Positions 44,159 to 54,181 are shown, counted from the stretch's first letter. The stretch is DNA of 64,000 nt from Cellulophaga lytica DSM 7489 (GCF_000190595.1 NC_015167.1:3701937-3765936); one strand, 5' to 3'. A program made the numbers and translations. The notes: generated by a model not told the origin, from the sequence alone.

Positions 44159-44875
44159 TTAAGACTCTTCTTCAGTTTTAATAACCAAACGGAAACCTTC
44201 ACCATGAATGTTTAAAATTTCTACATTCTCATCTTTTTTAAGATATTTTCTAAGTTTAGCTATATAAACATCCATACTTCTAGATGTAAAATAGTTATCA
44301 TCTCTCCAAATCTTAGTTAATGCTAATTCTCTAGGCATTAAATCGTTTTCATGTAAAGCTAATAAACGTAAAAGATCATTTTCTTTAGGAGATAATTTAA
44401 CTGCTTCTTCTTCTTTATATTTTAAAAATCTAAGTTTAGAATTTAATTTAAAATCACCAATTGTAAACTCAAACTTTTTACTGTCTGCCATTGTATTAGA
44501 AGACTTTCTTTGCAAAATAGCTTTAAGTTTCATTAAAAGAACTTCAGAATCAAAAGGCTTGTTTAAATAATCATCTGCACCAGCTTTGTACCCTTTAAGC
44601 ACATCTTCTTTCATTGTTTTTGCAGTAAGAAAAACAATTGGCACGTTCTCATTTTTTTCTCTAATTTCTCTTGCTAGCGTGTATCCATCCTTGTAAGGCA
44701 TCATCACATCCAAAATACAAACATCATAAATGTCTTTTTTGAATTTTTCAAAACCTTCCATTCCGTTCTTAGCTAAAACAACGTCAAAATTATTCATTCC
44801 TAAATAATCTTTAAGAACAATTCCAAAATTTGGATCATCCTCTACCAAAAGTATTTTCTTGTTTACTGTTTCCAT
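44159..44875 (-). CDS. OmpR-family response regulator (RprY-like)
   Basis: A 238-residue regulator: receiver domain with acidic pocket Glu12/Asp13/Asp14, phospho-acceptor Asp56 in CILDVMMPYKDG and Lys in FLTAKT, followed by an OmpR-type winged helix (VKLSPKENDLLRLLALHENDLMPRELALTKIW, SRSMDVYIAKLRKYLK). The kinase is encoded 5 bases upstream. The position next to miaA matches the RprXY pair of Bacteroidota, reported as important in several species. Targets unknown here. Confidence 0.93.
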   Translation of the reverse strand: METVNKKILLVEDDPNFGIVLKDYLGMNNFDVVLAKNGMEGFEKFKKDIYDVCILDVMMPYKDGYTLAREIREKNENVPIVFLTAKTMKEDVLKGYKAGADDYLNKPFDSEVLLMKLKAILQRKSSNTMADSKKFEFTIGDFKLNSKLRFLKYKEEEAVKLSPKENDLLRLLALHENDLMPRELALTKIWRDDNYFTSRSMDVYIAKLRKYLKKDENVEILNIHGEGFRLVIKTEEES

Positions 44876-44880
44876 ATCTA

Positions 44881-46464
44881 TTAAATTATAGGTAATTTAA
44901 TGTAGAAAGTGCTTCCTTTTCCTTTTTCGCTTTCTGCATATACTTCACCTTGGTGATCATCTATTATTTTTTTTACGTAGGCCAGTCCTAAACCGTGCCC
45001 TTTTACATTATGTATATCTCCTGTGTGTTCTCTATAAAATTTTTCAAAAACTTTTTTAAGAACAGCTTTGCTCATCCCTGAACCTTGATCTTTTATTTTT
45101 ATAAGAATACTGTTTTTTGTACTCTCTGTGTACACATCTATTTTTGGCGCTTCTGGAGAGTACTTTATAGCATTATCCATAACATTTACCAACACATTTG
45201 TAAAGTGCATTTCATTAGCTAAAACATCTGTACGCTTTGCATTTAAGTGTGTGTTTATATAACCACCTCTATCATCTACAATAAGCTCTACATGCGTTAT
45301 AGCGTCTTCAATTATGTCGTGCACATCTACTCTTTCCTTACTAATATCTAATTGGTTTTTCTCCAATTTAGAAATACGTAATACATTTTCAACCTGCGCA
45401 TGCATTCGTTTATTCTCATCTCTTATCATTTGCAGGTAGCGTCCAACTTTTTCTTTATCTCCAATAGTTCCCGGGTTTCTAATAGCCTCTACTGCCAAAT
45501 TTATTGTAGCAATTGGGGTTTTAAATTCGTGGGTCATATTATTTATAAAGTCAGTTTTAATTTCTGATATTTTTTTCTGCCTAATTAACTGGTAAATAGC
45601 GCCTATATAGGTAATAAGTATAATTGTGGTAAATAAAAAGGTAATAATAGCCATACCTAAAATAGAACCTACTAAGTATTCCTTTTTTTCTGGAAACGAA
45701 ACCAATAGTGAAAAATCTGTTTTTCCTTCACTATCTCTAAATATTGGTGTTCTGTTAACAGTTTCGGGGTCAAACTTAAATTTTCTAGATTTTACAGATG
45801 TTGGCAACCCTTTGCTATAAATACCAAATTCAAAATCAATATCTATTTTTCTGTTTTTAAACTCTTCTTCTAAAGAAGATCTAATTTCTTCCTTAGAAAC
45901 CCTCTTATACATAGGTTTTCTGTTTGCTGCATCTCTAAACATTTCTTCAAACTGCAGTCGCTCAAACCTAGATATATCTCCAAATTTTGTTATTGTTTTA
46001 ATTGGCGTAAAGCTGTATCCTTTACCATCCATACCAAAATTTTCCTTAAAAACTGTTTCTACAGTTTTACTGGTGTAACTGGTAATAGTTGTTGTACTAT
46101 CATTAAAAAGATCATTGTCAAAGAACGAAGGTGGAATATTATAATTCTCTTTTAATATTCCGTGATTATAAATGGTTACTTCTCTAGAGTCTTCATCTAT
46201 CTCTTTAAAAAAGATATCTCTAATTTGAAATTCAGATGGTTTACCAACACTATCTTTAAGTGCTATTAACTTATTTCCGTACTCATTAATTTCTCTAGTC
46301 TCTATCTTACCTGCTACATTATCTAAAACCTGTGATACGGTTTGATAAAACTGCTCCTCTTTGTCTTCTATAGATTTTTTAATCCAATATGCCTGTACAA
46401 ATATAATTCCAAGCAAAGACAAGGTCATCAACACAATAAGTATAACCAATAACTTCTTGTTCAT
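44881..46464 (-). CDS. Membrane sensor histidine kinase (RprX-like)
   Basis: A 527-residue kinase with two transmembrane helices (about 4-26 and 265-291) and a periplasmic domain of about 235 residues between them. The dimerisation helix has His312 in MTHEFKTPI, and the ATPase domain has NVMDNAIKYS (N box), DQGSGMSK (G1) and GHGLGLAYVKKI (G2). No HAMP domain is obvious. It is the first gene of the pair with the response regulator. The signal is unknown. The start at 46464 gives a normal helix start (MNKKLLVILIVLMTLSLLG). Confidence 0.94.
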   Translation of the reverse strand: MNKKLLVILIVLMTLSLLGIIFVQAYWIKKSIEDKEEQFYQTVSQVLDNVAGKIETREINEYGNKLIALKDSVGKPSEFQIRDIFFKEIDEDSREVTIYNHGILKENYNIPPSFFDNDLFNDSTTTITSYTSKTVETVFKENFGMDGKGYSFTPIKTITKFGDISRFERLQFEEMFRDAANRKPMYKRVSKEEIRSSLEEEFKNRKIDIDFEFGIYSKGLPTSVKSRKFKFDPETVNRTPIFRDSEGKTDFSLLVSFPEKKEYLVGSILGMAIITFLFTTIILITYIGAIYQLIRQKKISEIKTDFINNMTHEFKTPIATINLAVEAIRNPGTIGDKEKVGRYLQMIRDENKRMHAQVENVLRISKLEKNQLDISKERVDVHDIIEDAITHVELIVDDRGGYINTHLNAKRTDVLANEMHFTNVLVNVMDNAIKYSPEAPKIDVYTESTKNSILIKIKDQGSGMSKAVLKKVFEKFYREHTGDIHNVKGHGLGLAYVKKIIDDHQGEVYAESEKGKGSTFYIKLPII

Positions 46465-46546
46465 TTGGGCAAAATTAAGATTTTAACATATATAGTCTGT
46501 CCGGTTTAACCTAACCTTAACACTAACAGTTAAACTTTAACGGTTT

Positions 46547-47131
46547 TTAAGACAACTCCCTTAATATATAATGAATTTCTCTGATTTTTAACTTTAACTT
46601 TACAATATCTTCATTTATTAACATAAAATCAGACATTTTTTCTTTCTTTTCATCTGTCCACTGATTGTCCATTCTAGAAAGAATTTTTTCACGTGTAGTA
46701 TTATCCCTTTTTAATATTCTGTCTATTCTGACTTCTAAGGGTGCTGTTACCAAAATTATGTAGTCATAAAAATCTTGGTTGTTATTCTCAAATATAATTG
46801 CACTTTCTTGTATAACATAAGGTGCGTTTTGTTTTTCAGCCCATTCTAAAAAATGTATTCTTACTGCTGGGTGTACAATAGCGTTTAATTGTTCTAATAA
46901 ATTAGCTTTAGAAAAAACTTTTTGGGCTATATACTCTCTATTTAAAAATCCATTTTTATATGCTTCTGCACCAAGTAATTGTATAATTTGCTCTTTTACA
47001 TTAGCAGAGGTATGCATTAATTTTTTTGCCTCTGTATCAGAATTATATACAGGCACACCCAAGTCTGCAAACATTTTAGCTGCAGTACTTTTACCACTAC
47101 CTATACCACCTGTTAAACCAACAATTTTCAT
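46547..47131 (-). CDS. coaE: Dephospho-CoA kinase
   Basis: A 194-residue kinase for the last step of coenzyme A synthesis. The P-loop GLTGGIGSGKST is at 5-16. Other signs are GVPVYNSDTEAKKLM (the conserved Asp), IVHPAVR, VIQESAIIFE and VTAPLEVRIDRILKRDN. The ATG overlaps the stop of the YbbR gene by four bases (ATGA), giving translational coupling. Another CoA gene, coaBC, lies about 5.5 kb away in this window. Confidence 0.95.
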   Translation of the reverse strand: MKIVGLTGGIGSGKSTAAKMFADLGVPVYNSDTEAKKLMHTSANVKEQIIQLLGAEAYKNGFLNREYIAQKVFSKANLLEQLNAIVHPAVRIHFLEWAEKQNAPYVIQESAIIFENNNQDFYDYIILVTAPLEVRIDRILKRDNTTREKILSRMDNQWTDEKKEKMSDFMLINEDIVKLKLKIREIHYILRELS

Positions 47132-48087
47132 TTTCTGTTTAAAATAAATTCTACAGACTCTTCTTTTAACTTTGCACTATAAACACCTTCTGGTTTTTTA
47201 GTAAGACTTAATTTTAATATTGGCGAATTTTCATCTACATAATCATTAAAATCTGCTGTTAAACTAAAATCCGTTGCCGTAACTTTTTTTAATACCTCTA
47301 CATTTGCTTTACATAAGATAGATACCTCGCTAGGAAAAGTTCTGATACTTATTTCATTTGGCAAATTTAAAACTGTAACTGGCACTGTAATTAATTTTTC
47401 TGAAAAACGAAATACACTTCCAGAAACAACAACTTCTTTGTCTGAAAACTTAGTATTAGCTAAATCCTTAGGCAGTATTAACTGTAATGTTTTACTAATA
47501 TCTGATGATACATCACTAAAATTATAGTCCTCCGCTGTTACTTTTACAATAGTGTCTATTTCAGATTTAGGTCCAGATACTTTTATAGAGTCTGGAGTTA
47601 TTTTTATACCTTTTTCTAACACATAATTTTGTGCCATATCTACCTTTATATTTGCTAAAACCGGCACTTTTTTAGAGTGTAGTTTATAAAGGTCTACATA
47701 CAAAGTGTCACTATAACCAACTTCTGTTAGCGATAAAGAATTTGGTAACTGCTGCTCTATTTGCTTTCTAAAAACCGACTGCCTTAAAAAATATCTATCT
47801 TCTTTTTCCTCTACGTTAGATAAATCAATTTTTATGTTTTTTCTAAAAATATTTAAACGTAATAGTTGAAAACCTCCTGCATGCACTTTTACCTGTACTT
47901 CTGTTTTGTGTTTTTGAGCAAAAAACAAGCTATCTGGCACGTTCACGTATTCTAAATTAAAGTATGTATTAGCGGTGTAAGAATCAGATAAATTACTAAC
48001 AAACCAAGCCAATGTAGCACATAGTAGAAAGAGTGAAAAAATTTTCACTTTTCGTTTATTTAAACTGTTTTTTACTTTACTTAACAC
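47128..48087 (-). CDS. YbbR-like domain protein
   Basis: A 319-residue protein with one N-terminal transmembrane anchor (KIFSLFLLCATLAWFVSNL, about 15-33) and several YbbR repeats in the outside part: strands with NYVLEKGIKITPDSIKVSGPKSEI and similar. YbbR proteins are linked to c-di-AMP cyclase control in Firmicutes; the role in Bacteroidota, where no cyclase gene is adjacent here, is unknown. It overlaps coaE by 4 bases and follows the glycosyltransferase gene by 2. Confidence 0.85.
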   Translation of the reverse strand: MLSKVKNSLNKRKVKIFSLFLLCATLAWFVSNLSDSYTANTYFNLEYVNVPDSLFFAQKHKTEVQVKVHAGGFQLLRLNIFRKNIKIDLSNVEEKEDRYFLRQSVFRKQIEQQLPNSLSLTEVGYSDTLYVDLYKLHSKKVPVLANIKVDMAQNYVLEKGIKITPDSIKVSGPKSEIDTIVKVTAEDYNFSDVSSDISKTLQLILPKDLANTKFSDKEVVVSGSVFRFSEKLITVPVTVLNLPNEISIRTFPSEVSILCKANVEVLKKVTATDFSLTADFNDYVDENSPILKLSLTKKPEGVYSAKLKEESVEFILNRK

Positions 48088-48089
48088 CT

Positions 48090-49091
48090 TTATAATTTAA
48101 AAAATAATTTAGGAAACAACTCTTGCGCACTTTTTTTACTTGAGTTTAATGTTAATGTAGACTTTAAAAAGCCATAGCCATACCCCACAAACTGTATTAC
48201 AACTGCAACTAAAGATAAAAATGCTATTACTATACTATTATTTTTTAATAACGAATCTACAAACAATACTGCAAAATATAAGCTATAACAGTATAAAAAC
48301 CAAGGTAATCCTAAAAAGGAAGCTAATAATGACATTAAAAATCCAAAGCAAAATAAGGCCGGAAACCAATACGTAATTTTAGCCGTTTCTGGATGCCATT
48401 TATTTAATATTGGACGAACCATACCAAACTTATTTACCTGAATGTAAAACTTATTCCAGTCTATCCTACGTTTATGATACACATATGCCTCTGGAATTAA
48501 TTTTGTTGTAAAACCGTTGTTCCAAATTCTAATGGTTAAATCTGGATCTTCACCCGGATGAATATTTCCGTAGCCACCAGTTTTTTCAAAAGCTACCTTA
48601 GAAATTCCCATATTAAAACTACGTGGCTGAAACTTATCTACTGCTTTTTTACCTCCGCGTATACCACCTGTTGTAAAAAACGAGGTCATTGCATAGTTAA
48701 TTGCTTTTTGCACCGTAGAAAAAGACTCATGAGCAGCATCTGGCCCACCGTAACAATCTACATAATTGTTTTGTAACGATGTTTCTGCTGTTTCTAAATA
48801 ATGTGGTGGTAAAATACAATCTGAATCTAATACAATAAAGTAATTACCCTTTGCTTTACGCATTCCGTAGTTTCTAGAATCTCCAGGACCTGAATTTTCT
48901 TTTTTATAGTATGATATTGGTAAATTATGAAAAAGAGAAACCTCTTTTTCTGAGCTTATTGTAGAGCCATCTTCTACAATAACAATCTCATAAGGCTTAT
49001 TATAGGTTTGTTGCTCTAAGCTTTGCAACAGCTCTCTAATTTCATTAGGTCTGTTATAAACCGGAACTATAAAAGAAAACATTAAATTCAT
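48090..49091 (-). CDS. Family 2 glycosyltransferase with C-terminal membrane helices
   Basis: A 333-residue GT2 protein: nucleotide-sugar fold (FSFIVPVYNRPNEIRELLQ, VIVEDGST, GPGDSRNYGMRKAKG), the metal-binding DxD-like VLDSDC, and GGYGNIHPGEDPDLTIRIW, the acceptor-side ED motif. The C-terminal third has about three hydrophobic helices (ITYWFPALFCFGFLMSLLAS, LFVDSLLK, VVIQFVGYGYGFLKSTL). The likely role is in envelope glycan synthesis, substrate unknown. An ATG nine bases downstream (49082) is an alternative start. It is the first gene of the GT2-ybbR-coaE set. Confidence 0.9.
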   Translation of the reverse strand: MNLMFSFIVPVYNRPNEIRELLQSLEQQTYNKPYEIVIVEDGSTISSEKEVSLFHNLPISYYKKENSGPGDSRNYGMRKAKGNYFIVLDSDCILPPHYLETAETSLQNNYVDCYGGPDAAHESFSTVQKAINYAMTSFFTTGGIRGGKKAVDKFQPRSFNMGISKVAFEKTGGYGNIHPGEDPDLTIRIWNNGFTTKLIPEAYVYHKRRIDWNKFYIQVNKFGMVRPILNKWHPETAKITYWFPALFCFGFLMSLLASFLGLPWFLYCYSLYFAVLFVDSLLKNNSIVIAFLSLVAVVIQFVGYGYGFLKSTLTLNSSKKSAQELFPKLFFKL

Positions 49092-49110
49092 GTAGTACCA
49101 CTGTAAACAT

Positions 49111-49140
49111 AAAAGCCACCCCAGAAAAAGGATGGCTTTT
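49111..49140 (-). terminator. Terminator after fabI
   Basis: AAAAGCCA-C-CC and GG-A-TGGCTTTT pair with one mismatch, 11 bp in total, around a loop of about eight bases. On the minus strand the stem is preceded by A-rich and followed by moderately T-rich DNA. It lies 18 bases after fabI. Confidence 0.7.
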
Positions 49141-49157
49141 ACTATATTATAATATTC

Positions 49158-49973
49158 TTATTCTTCTGTAAAATGCTCTATTACCTCTTGGCTAACTCCT
49201 GTATTAGAAAAACCACCATCATGAAATAGGTTTTGCATAGTTACTTTCTTTGTTAAATCTGAGAACAAAGAAACAGTATAGTCTGCACAATCTTGAGCAG
49301 TAGCATTACCTAACGGAGACATTTTGTCTGCATAAGCAATAAAACCACCAAAACCTTTAACACCCTGACCAGCAGTTGTTGGCGTTGGAGACTGTGAAAT
49401 TGTATTTACACGTACTTGCTTTTCTTTACCAAAGAAATAACCAAAACTACGTGCAACAGACTCTAAATATGCTTTATTATCTGCCATATCATTATAATCT
49501 GGAAAAGTACGTTGTGCCGCCATATAAGTTAAGGCTACAATACTACCCCATTGGTTCATTGCATCTGCCTTATATAAACTTTGCATTACTTTATGAAAAG
49601 ATAATGCAGAAACATCCCATCCTTTTGCAGTAAAATCATACTTCTCATCTGTATAAGCACGACCTTTTCTTACGTTTACAGACATACCAATAGAATGTAA
49701 AACAAAGTCTAACTTACCACCTAAAATTTCTGTAGCTTTAGCTACCAGATTATTTAAGTCTTCTTCGCTAGTTGCATCTGCAGGTATAATTTCTGATCCT
49801 GTTTTTTCTGCTAACTCTTTAATTTGCCCCATACGCATTGCTATTGGTGCGTTAGTTAACACAAAAGTACCACCTTCTTCGTGTACTCTTTCTGCAGTTT
49901 TCCAAGCTATAGAATTCTCATCTAATGCTCCAAATATAATACCTCTTTTTCCTTTTAATAAATTGTATGCCAT
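49158..49973 (-). CDS. fabI: Enoyl-[acyl-carrier-protein] reductase (NADH)
   Basis: A 271-residue short-chain dehydrogenase of FabI type for the last step of fatty acid chain elongation. Evidence: GIIFGALDENSIAWKTA (the unusual Rossmann loop of FabI), LHSIGMS, ALTYMAAQRTFPDYNDMADNK with Tyr150, Tyr160 and Lys167 in the FabI catalytic spacing, and RVNTISQSPTPTTAG. It is monocistronic with terminator. Nothing odd. Confidence 0.96.
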   Translation of the reverse strand: MAYNLLKGKRGIIFGALDENSIAWKTAERVHEEGGTFVLTNAPIAMRMGQIKELAEKTGSEIIPADATSEEDLNNLVAKATEILGGKLDFVLHSIGMSVNVRKGRAYTDEKYDFTAKGWDVSALSFHKVMQSLYKADAMNQWGSIVALTYMAAQRTFPDYNDMADNKAYLESVARSFGYFFGKEKQVRVNTISQSPTPTTAGQGVKGFGGFIAYADKMSPLGNATAQDCADYTVSLFSDLTKKVTMQNLFHDGGFSNTGVSQEVIEHFTEE

Positions 49974-50039
49974 TTGCTATTTATTTTGGTAATTTTATGT
50001 GCGCGTAAAGATATTCAAAAAAAGTAGAATGCAATGCTT

Positions 50040-51692
50040 CTAATTTAATAACTGCCTAGCATGCGCTATTGCAGAATCTGATAAATCTTTACCACCCAAC
50101 ATTTCTGCTAACTCCACTACTCTTTCTTCTGTAGTAAGTTGCTTCATTTGTGTGTGCGTTACGTTATTTTTATCTTCTTTATATACTTTATAATGATGGT
50201 TACCTTTTGACGCCACCTGAGGTAAATGTGTTATAGAAAAAATTTGCATACTACTGCTCATTTCTTGCATAATTACCCCCATTCTATTTGATATTTCTCC
50301 AGAAACACCTGTATCTATTTCATCAAACATTAGCGTTGGTAAATCTTCATATTTAGCCAACACTGCTTTAATTGCTAACATTATACGAGAAAGCTCTCCT
50401 CCAGACGCTACCTTTTTTAATTCTCCAAAACTAGATCCTTTATTTGCAGAAAACTGAAAAACTAGCTCATCTTTACCATTATACATAAAGCTTGGTGCTT
50501 CATTTATTTCAATTTTAAATTCTGCACTAGGCATACCTAAAGAAGCTAAAATAGACTCTAACTGCTGTTTTAATTCTGGTATAATTGCTTTACGCTGTTT
50601 GCTAATTTTTGTACAAATTGTATTTAATGCTTTTTCTTGAGCTGCAATTTCTGCTTCTTTTGCCTGTATAGCTGCATCTATATTCTCTGTTGCATCTACT
50701 TTTTGCGCTAAGTCTTCTTTTATTTGCAAAAGCTCTTTTACCTCTAAAACACCATGTTTCTTTTGCAAATCATACAACAATTGCAATTTAACATTTACTT
50801 CCTCAAGCAATTTAGGGTTAGCTTCTACGTTATTTTCTAAACTTTCAAACTCTTCAAAAATATCATCAACCTCTATAAATACAGATTGCACACGATCATT
50901 TAAGCTTGTAAATTGAGCCCCAAAACCTGCCAACTTACTAGATGCTTGTTTTAATTCTGCCAACAACGTTAAAATACCAACTTGCTCATCAGATATTAAT
51001 TGATGCCCTTTAGACAAATGCTCCATAATGTTTTCTACATTATTAAGCTGCTCATATTGCTCCTCTAACTCCTCTAAAATTCCTTCTTTTAAAGGTGCAC
51101 TTTCCAATTCACTTAATAAAAAAGTATTGTAATCATGTTCTTTTATTCCTTCTTGCTTTACTTGCTGTAACAACTCTAAGGCTTTGGCCTCTTTTTTAAA
51201 TAAACGTAAGTTTTTCTCATAAGTAGCCAAAAGATCTGCATTAGAAGCTAAACCGTCTATAACTTTAAATTGATAAGCATTATCTCCTAATTGCAGTGTT
51301 TGGTTTTGCGAGTGAACATCTATTAAACTATCTCCTAAAGTAGTTAATGTTGCTAATCTCACAGGAGAATCATTAATAAAAGCTCTAGACTTACCACTTG
51401 GTAATATTTCTCTTCTAATAATGGTGTTTTCCTCATAATCTACGTCATTTTCATTAAAAAAAGATTTAAGATTGTATTTGCTAATAGAAAACTCTGCCTC
51501 TATAACACATTTTTTTTCTTTATCTCTTAATGATGATAGATCTGCTCGTTTACCCAACACTAAAGCTAAGCCACCTAATAATATAGATTTTCCTGCACCA
51601 GTTTCACCAGTTATTACTGTAAAACCGTTGGTAAAAGACACATTTAAATGGTCTATTAAAGCGTAATTTTTTATAGAAAGTGATACTAACAA
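50040..51692 (-). CDS. recN: DNA repair protein RecN
   Basis: A 550-residue SMC-like ATPase of usual length. Walker A GETGAGKS is at 29-36, followed by a long coiled coil (about 150-370), signature SGGELSRIMLAIK and Walker B LPTLMFDEIDTGVSGE. RecN acts early at double-strand breaks to hold DNA ends. The gene starts a run of minus-strand cell-envelope and metabolism genes typical of Flavobacteriia, although here it is transcribed last. Confidence 0.96.
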   Translation of the reverse strand: MLVSLSIKNYALIDHLNVSFTNGFTVITGETGAGKSILLGGLALVLGKRADLSSLRDKEKKCVIEAEFSISKYNLKSFFNENDVDYEENTIIRREILPSGKSRAFINDSPVRLATLTTLGDSLIDVHSQNQTLQLGDNAYQFKVIDGLASNADLLATYEKNLRLFKKEAKALELLQQVKQEGIKEHDYNTFLLSELESAPLKEGILEELEEQYEQLNNVENIMEHLSKGHQLISDEQVGILTLLAELKQASSKLAGFGAQFTSLNDRVQSVFIEVDDIFEEFESLENNVEANPKLLEEVNVKLQLLYDLQKKHGVLEVKELLQIKEDLAQKVDATENIDAAIQAKEAEIAAQEKALNTICTKISKQRKAIIPELKQQLESILASLGMPSAEFKIEINEAPSFMYNGKDELVFQFSANKGSSFGELKKVASGGELSRIMLAIKAVLAKYEDLPTLMFDEIDTGVSGEISNRMGVIMQEMSSSMQIFSITHLPQVASKGNHHYKVYKEDKNNVTHTQMKQLTTEERVVELAEMLGGKDLSDSAIAHARQLLN

Positions 51693-51744
51693 TTTGTGTA
51701 ATTAAAAATTACACCAAATATAATTATAATATAAAAAGTGAGGG

Positions 51745-52635
51745 TTAATATTTTATTTTATTCCACGTACTAGAATAAAAAGGTGCTGCAGTATTTAAAA
51801 CTTCCTTAAGCTTTACAACATCCATTTTAGGCCCATCAGAAAAAATACTTACAATTTCATCTGATTTTGCATCAAAAAAAGTCTGCAATACAAAAGCATT
51901 TGTTCTACGCTTTGCTATAGTAGATAGCAAACGTAATGTACCAGAAATTACTTGTTTTCCTGTGCTGTTATTATCTGCAAGTACATCCATACCTTTTCTA
52001 TGGTAATTATACATTGCAACTCTATACTCCCTGTAAGCATTAGACAAAATATTATCTACTAGCTCAAAACGAGTTCTTTCACTAGAAGATTGGCTCCAGC
52101 CTGCTGCACTACTACCTTGTGCCTGTGTTACAATACCTTGTGCTTTTTTAAAATACTCTGTTCCACCTTCTAAAGCAAAACTATCTGCATCTAAACCAAG
52201 AATTATATATGCGTAATAAGACATTACACCTACTAAATTAGAATCAAAAGTATTTTGGTTGTAAACTAAAGGCTGAAATTCTATATAATTAAAATTAAAT
52301 TGATTGTCTTTATAGTTAAATATAGGCGTTTCATAAGAAGTATTAAAAACAGGCCTAGAAGATTGTATTTGAATGTTTGCTTTAAAACTACTTGATGAGT
52401 ACTCTGTTATAGTAATAAACATTCTAGAGTTTACACGCTCTTGTTCTTTATAAATACGGTTTGTCCACTTGGTTTTATTCATAAAATCATTAAGTGCACG
52501 CTCTAATGTTTTAAAAACTTGTTGGTTGGTTTGCCCTACTTGTTCTGAGTTTATAGTAACTGTACAATTTAACTCTTGTGCTGTTGCAGAAGAAAAAATA
52601 GCAAAACAAAAAAAAGCAATTACAAGTTTATACAT
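51745..52635 (-). CDS. porD: DUF4835 family protein, T9SS protein PorD-like
   Basis: A 296-residue protein with a Sec signal (IAFFCFAIFSSATAQ). It starts with ELNCTVTINSEQVGQTNQQVF and FKTLERALNDFMNKTKW, characteristic of the DUF4835 family, annotated in related genomes as T9SS protein PorD. The remainder is mixed, with YYAYIILGLDADSFALEGG. It overlaps the coaBC stop region by 8 bases (its ATG lies within the end of coaBC), so the two are coupled. The symbol rests on family resemblance; direct proof of a T9SS role in this lineage is limited. Confidence 0.82.
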   Translation of the reverse strand: MYKLVIAFFCFAIFSSATAQELNCTVTINSEQVGQTNQQVFKTLERALNDFMNKTKWTNRIYKEQERVNSRMFITITEYSSSSFKANIQIQSSRPVFNTSYETPIFNYKDNQFNFNYIEFQPLVYNQNTFDSNLVGVMSYYAYIILGLDADSFALEGGTEYFKKAQGIVTQAQGSSAAGWSQSSSERTRFELVDNILSNAYREYRVAMYNYHRKGMDVLADNNSTGKQVISGTLRLLSTIAKRRTNAFVLQTFFDAKSDEIVSIFSDGPKMDVVKLKEVLNTAAPFYSSTWNKIKY

Positions 52636-53836
52636 TAGTCTTTATAATAATTTCATTTACAATATCTAAGGCAACATCTGCCTTTGTCTTTAGTTCAAAC
52701 GTTTTTATATTTAATTTCTTATCTATGATAGCTATTTTATTGGTTGATTTTCCAAAACCAGCACCTTTATCATTTAAAGAATTAAGCACTATAATATCTA
52801 AATTCTTCTTTTTTAGCTTTTTAGTAGCATTTTCTACCTCATTTTGTGTCTCTAATGCAAAGCCAACCAAAAATTGATGCTTTTTTTGCTCTCCTAAAGA
52901 AAATAAGATATCCTTGTTTTTTACAAGAGTTATCTGCATTTCAGCATCATTCTTTTTTATTTTTTGGTCTGCTATAGTTTTAGGCTTATAATCTGCTACT
53001 GCAGCTGCGCAAATAGCTATATCTACATTTGCATAATGCTTATGAACTTCACTATACATTTCATCTGCAGATTTTACACGCACCAATGTAACATTATCAT
53101 GAGAAATAGTTAAGTGTGATGGACCTGAAACCAAAATAACTTTGGCCCCTTTATTTGCTGCTGCTAAAGCCAACTCAAACCCCATTTTCCCTGATGAATG
53201 ATTTCCTATAAAACGCACAGGATCTATAGCTTCATATGTAGGGCCAGCAGTAATAACCACTTTTTTACCACTTAGCGGTAAACCTGTGTTTAAAAATTGT
53301 TTTAAATGTAGTACTATGTCTTCTGGTTCTGCCATTCTGCCCTCACCGTGTAAGCCACTTGCTAACTCACCACTCCCTGCAGGAATCATAATATTACCAA
53401 ATGAAGCTAACTTACTAAATGAAGCTACAGTAGACGGATGTTTATACATATCCAAATCCATAGCAGGAGCAAAAAAAACAGGACATTTAGCTGATAAATA
53501 GGTTGCTAATAACAAATTGTCACAAACACCATTAGACATTTTAGACAAAGTGTTTGCCGTTGCCGGAGCAATAACCATTAAATCTGCCCATAAACCCATT
53601 TCTACGTGGTTGTTCCAAGATGTTCCTTCTTCCTTGTCCTCACTAACAAAAGATGTTAATACAGCATTTTTAGAAAGCGTAGCTAAGGTTAACGGAGAAA
53701 CAAAAGAGCTGGCACTATCCGTTAAAATAACTTTAACGTTAGCGCCAGCTTTTATAAGTAAGCGAACAAGAAATGTAGTTTTATATGCGGCAATACCTCC
53801 GGTTATTCCTAAAAGGATATTTTTACCACCTAACAT
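52628..53836 (-). CDS. coaBC: Bifunctional phosphopantothenoylcysteine decarboxylase / phosphopantothenate-cysteine ligase
   Basis: A 402-residue fusion enzyme of normal length for two steps of CoA synthesis. The N-terminal flavoprotein CoaC half has NILLGITGGIAAYKT, a conserved His in NHVEMGLWADLMVIAPATANT and FFAPAMDLDMYKHPS. The C-terminal CoaB half has KVVITAGPTYEAIDPVRFIGNHSSGKMG and AAVADYKP with the KIKK segment. It overlaps porD by 8 bases and follows rpoZ by 2. Confidence 0.96.
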   Translation of the reverse strand: MLGGKNILLGITGGIAAYKTTFLVRLLIKAGANVKVILTDSASSFVSPLTLATLSKNAVLTSFVSEDKEEGTSWNNHVEMGLWADLMVIAPATANTLSKMSNGVCDNLLLATYLSAKCPVFFAPAMDLDMYKHPSTVASFSKLASFGNIMIPAGSGELASGLHGEGRMAEPEDIVLHLKQFLNTGLPLSGKKVVITAGPTYEAIDPVRFIGNHSSGKMGFELALAAANKGAKVILVSGPSHLTISHDNVTLVRVKSADEMYSEVHKHYANVDIAICAAAVADYKPKTIADQKIKKNDAEMQITLVKNKDILFSLGEQKKHQFLVGFALETQNEVENATKKLKKKNLDIIVLNSLNDKGAGFGKSTNKIAIIDKKLNIKTFELKTKADVALDIVNEIIIKTNV

Positions 53837-53838
53837 TT

Positions 53839-54171
53839 CTATGAGTCTTTCGCTGTATTTCTATGGTAAATTCTATCTTCTAACCACTCTGTAACCGCTA
53901 AAGCGTGTGGTTTTGGTAATTTTTCATAAAACTTAGAAACCTCTATCTGCTCTTTGTTTTCAAAAATTTCATCTAAACTATCATTATAAGTAGCAAACTC
54001 TTCCAACTTCTCTAAAAGTTCTTTTTTAATATCAGAGTTTATCTGTATTGCTCTTTTAGAAACTATAGAAATTGCTTCATATATGTTTCCTGTACCAGCA
54101 TCAAACTCATTTTTATTAATTGTAGTTGTAGATACAGCTGCTTTTGAATTTTTCAAGTCGTTCATATTCAT
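53839..54171 (-). CDS. rpoZ: RNA polymerase omega subunit, Bacteroidota type
   Basis: A 110-residue RpoZ-family protein: EFDAGTGNIYEAISIVSKRAIQINSDIKKELLEKL is the omega core with the conserved region that folds over the beta' end. The acidic extension (LDEIFENKEQIEVSKFYEKLPKPHALAVTEWLEDRIYHR) is typical of Bacteroidota members. It stabilises RNA polymerase. It lies between coaBC and bamD with gaps of 2 and 10 bases. An ATG six bases in is an alternative start. Confidence 0.93.
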   Translation of the reverse strand: MNMNDLKNSKAAVSTTTINKNEFDAGTGNIYEAISIVSKRAIQINSDIKKELLEKLEEFATYNDSLDEIFENKEQIEVSKFYEKLPKPHALAVTEWLEDRIYHRNTAKDS

Positions 54172-54181
54172 AGCCTAATAT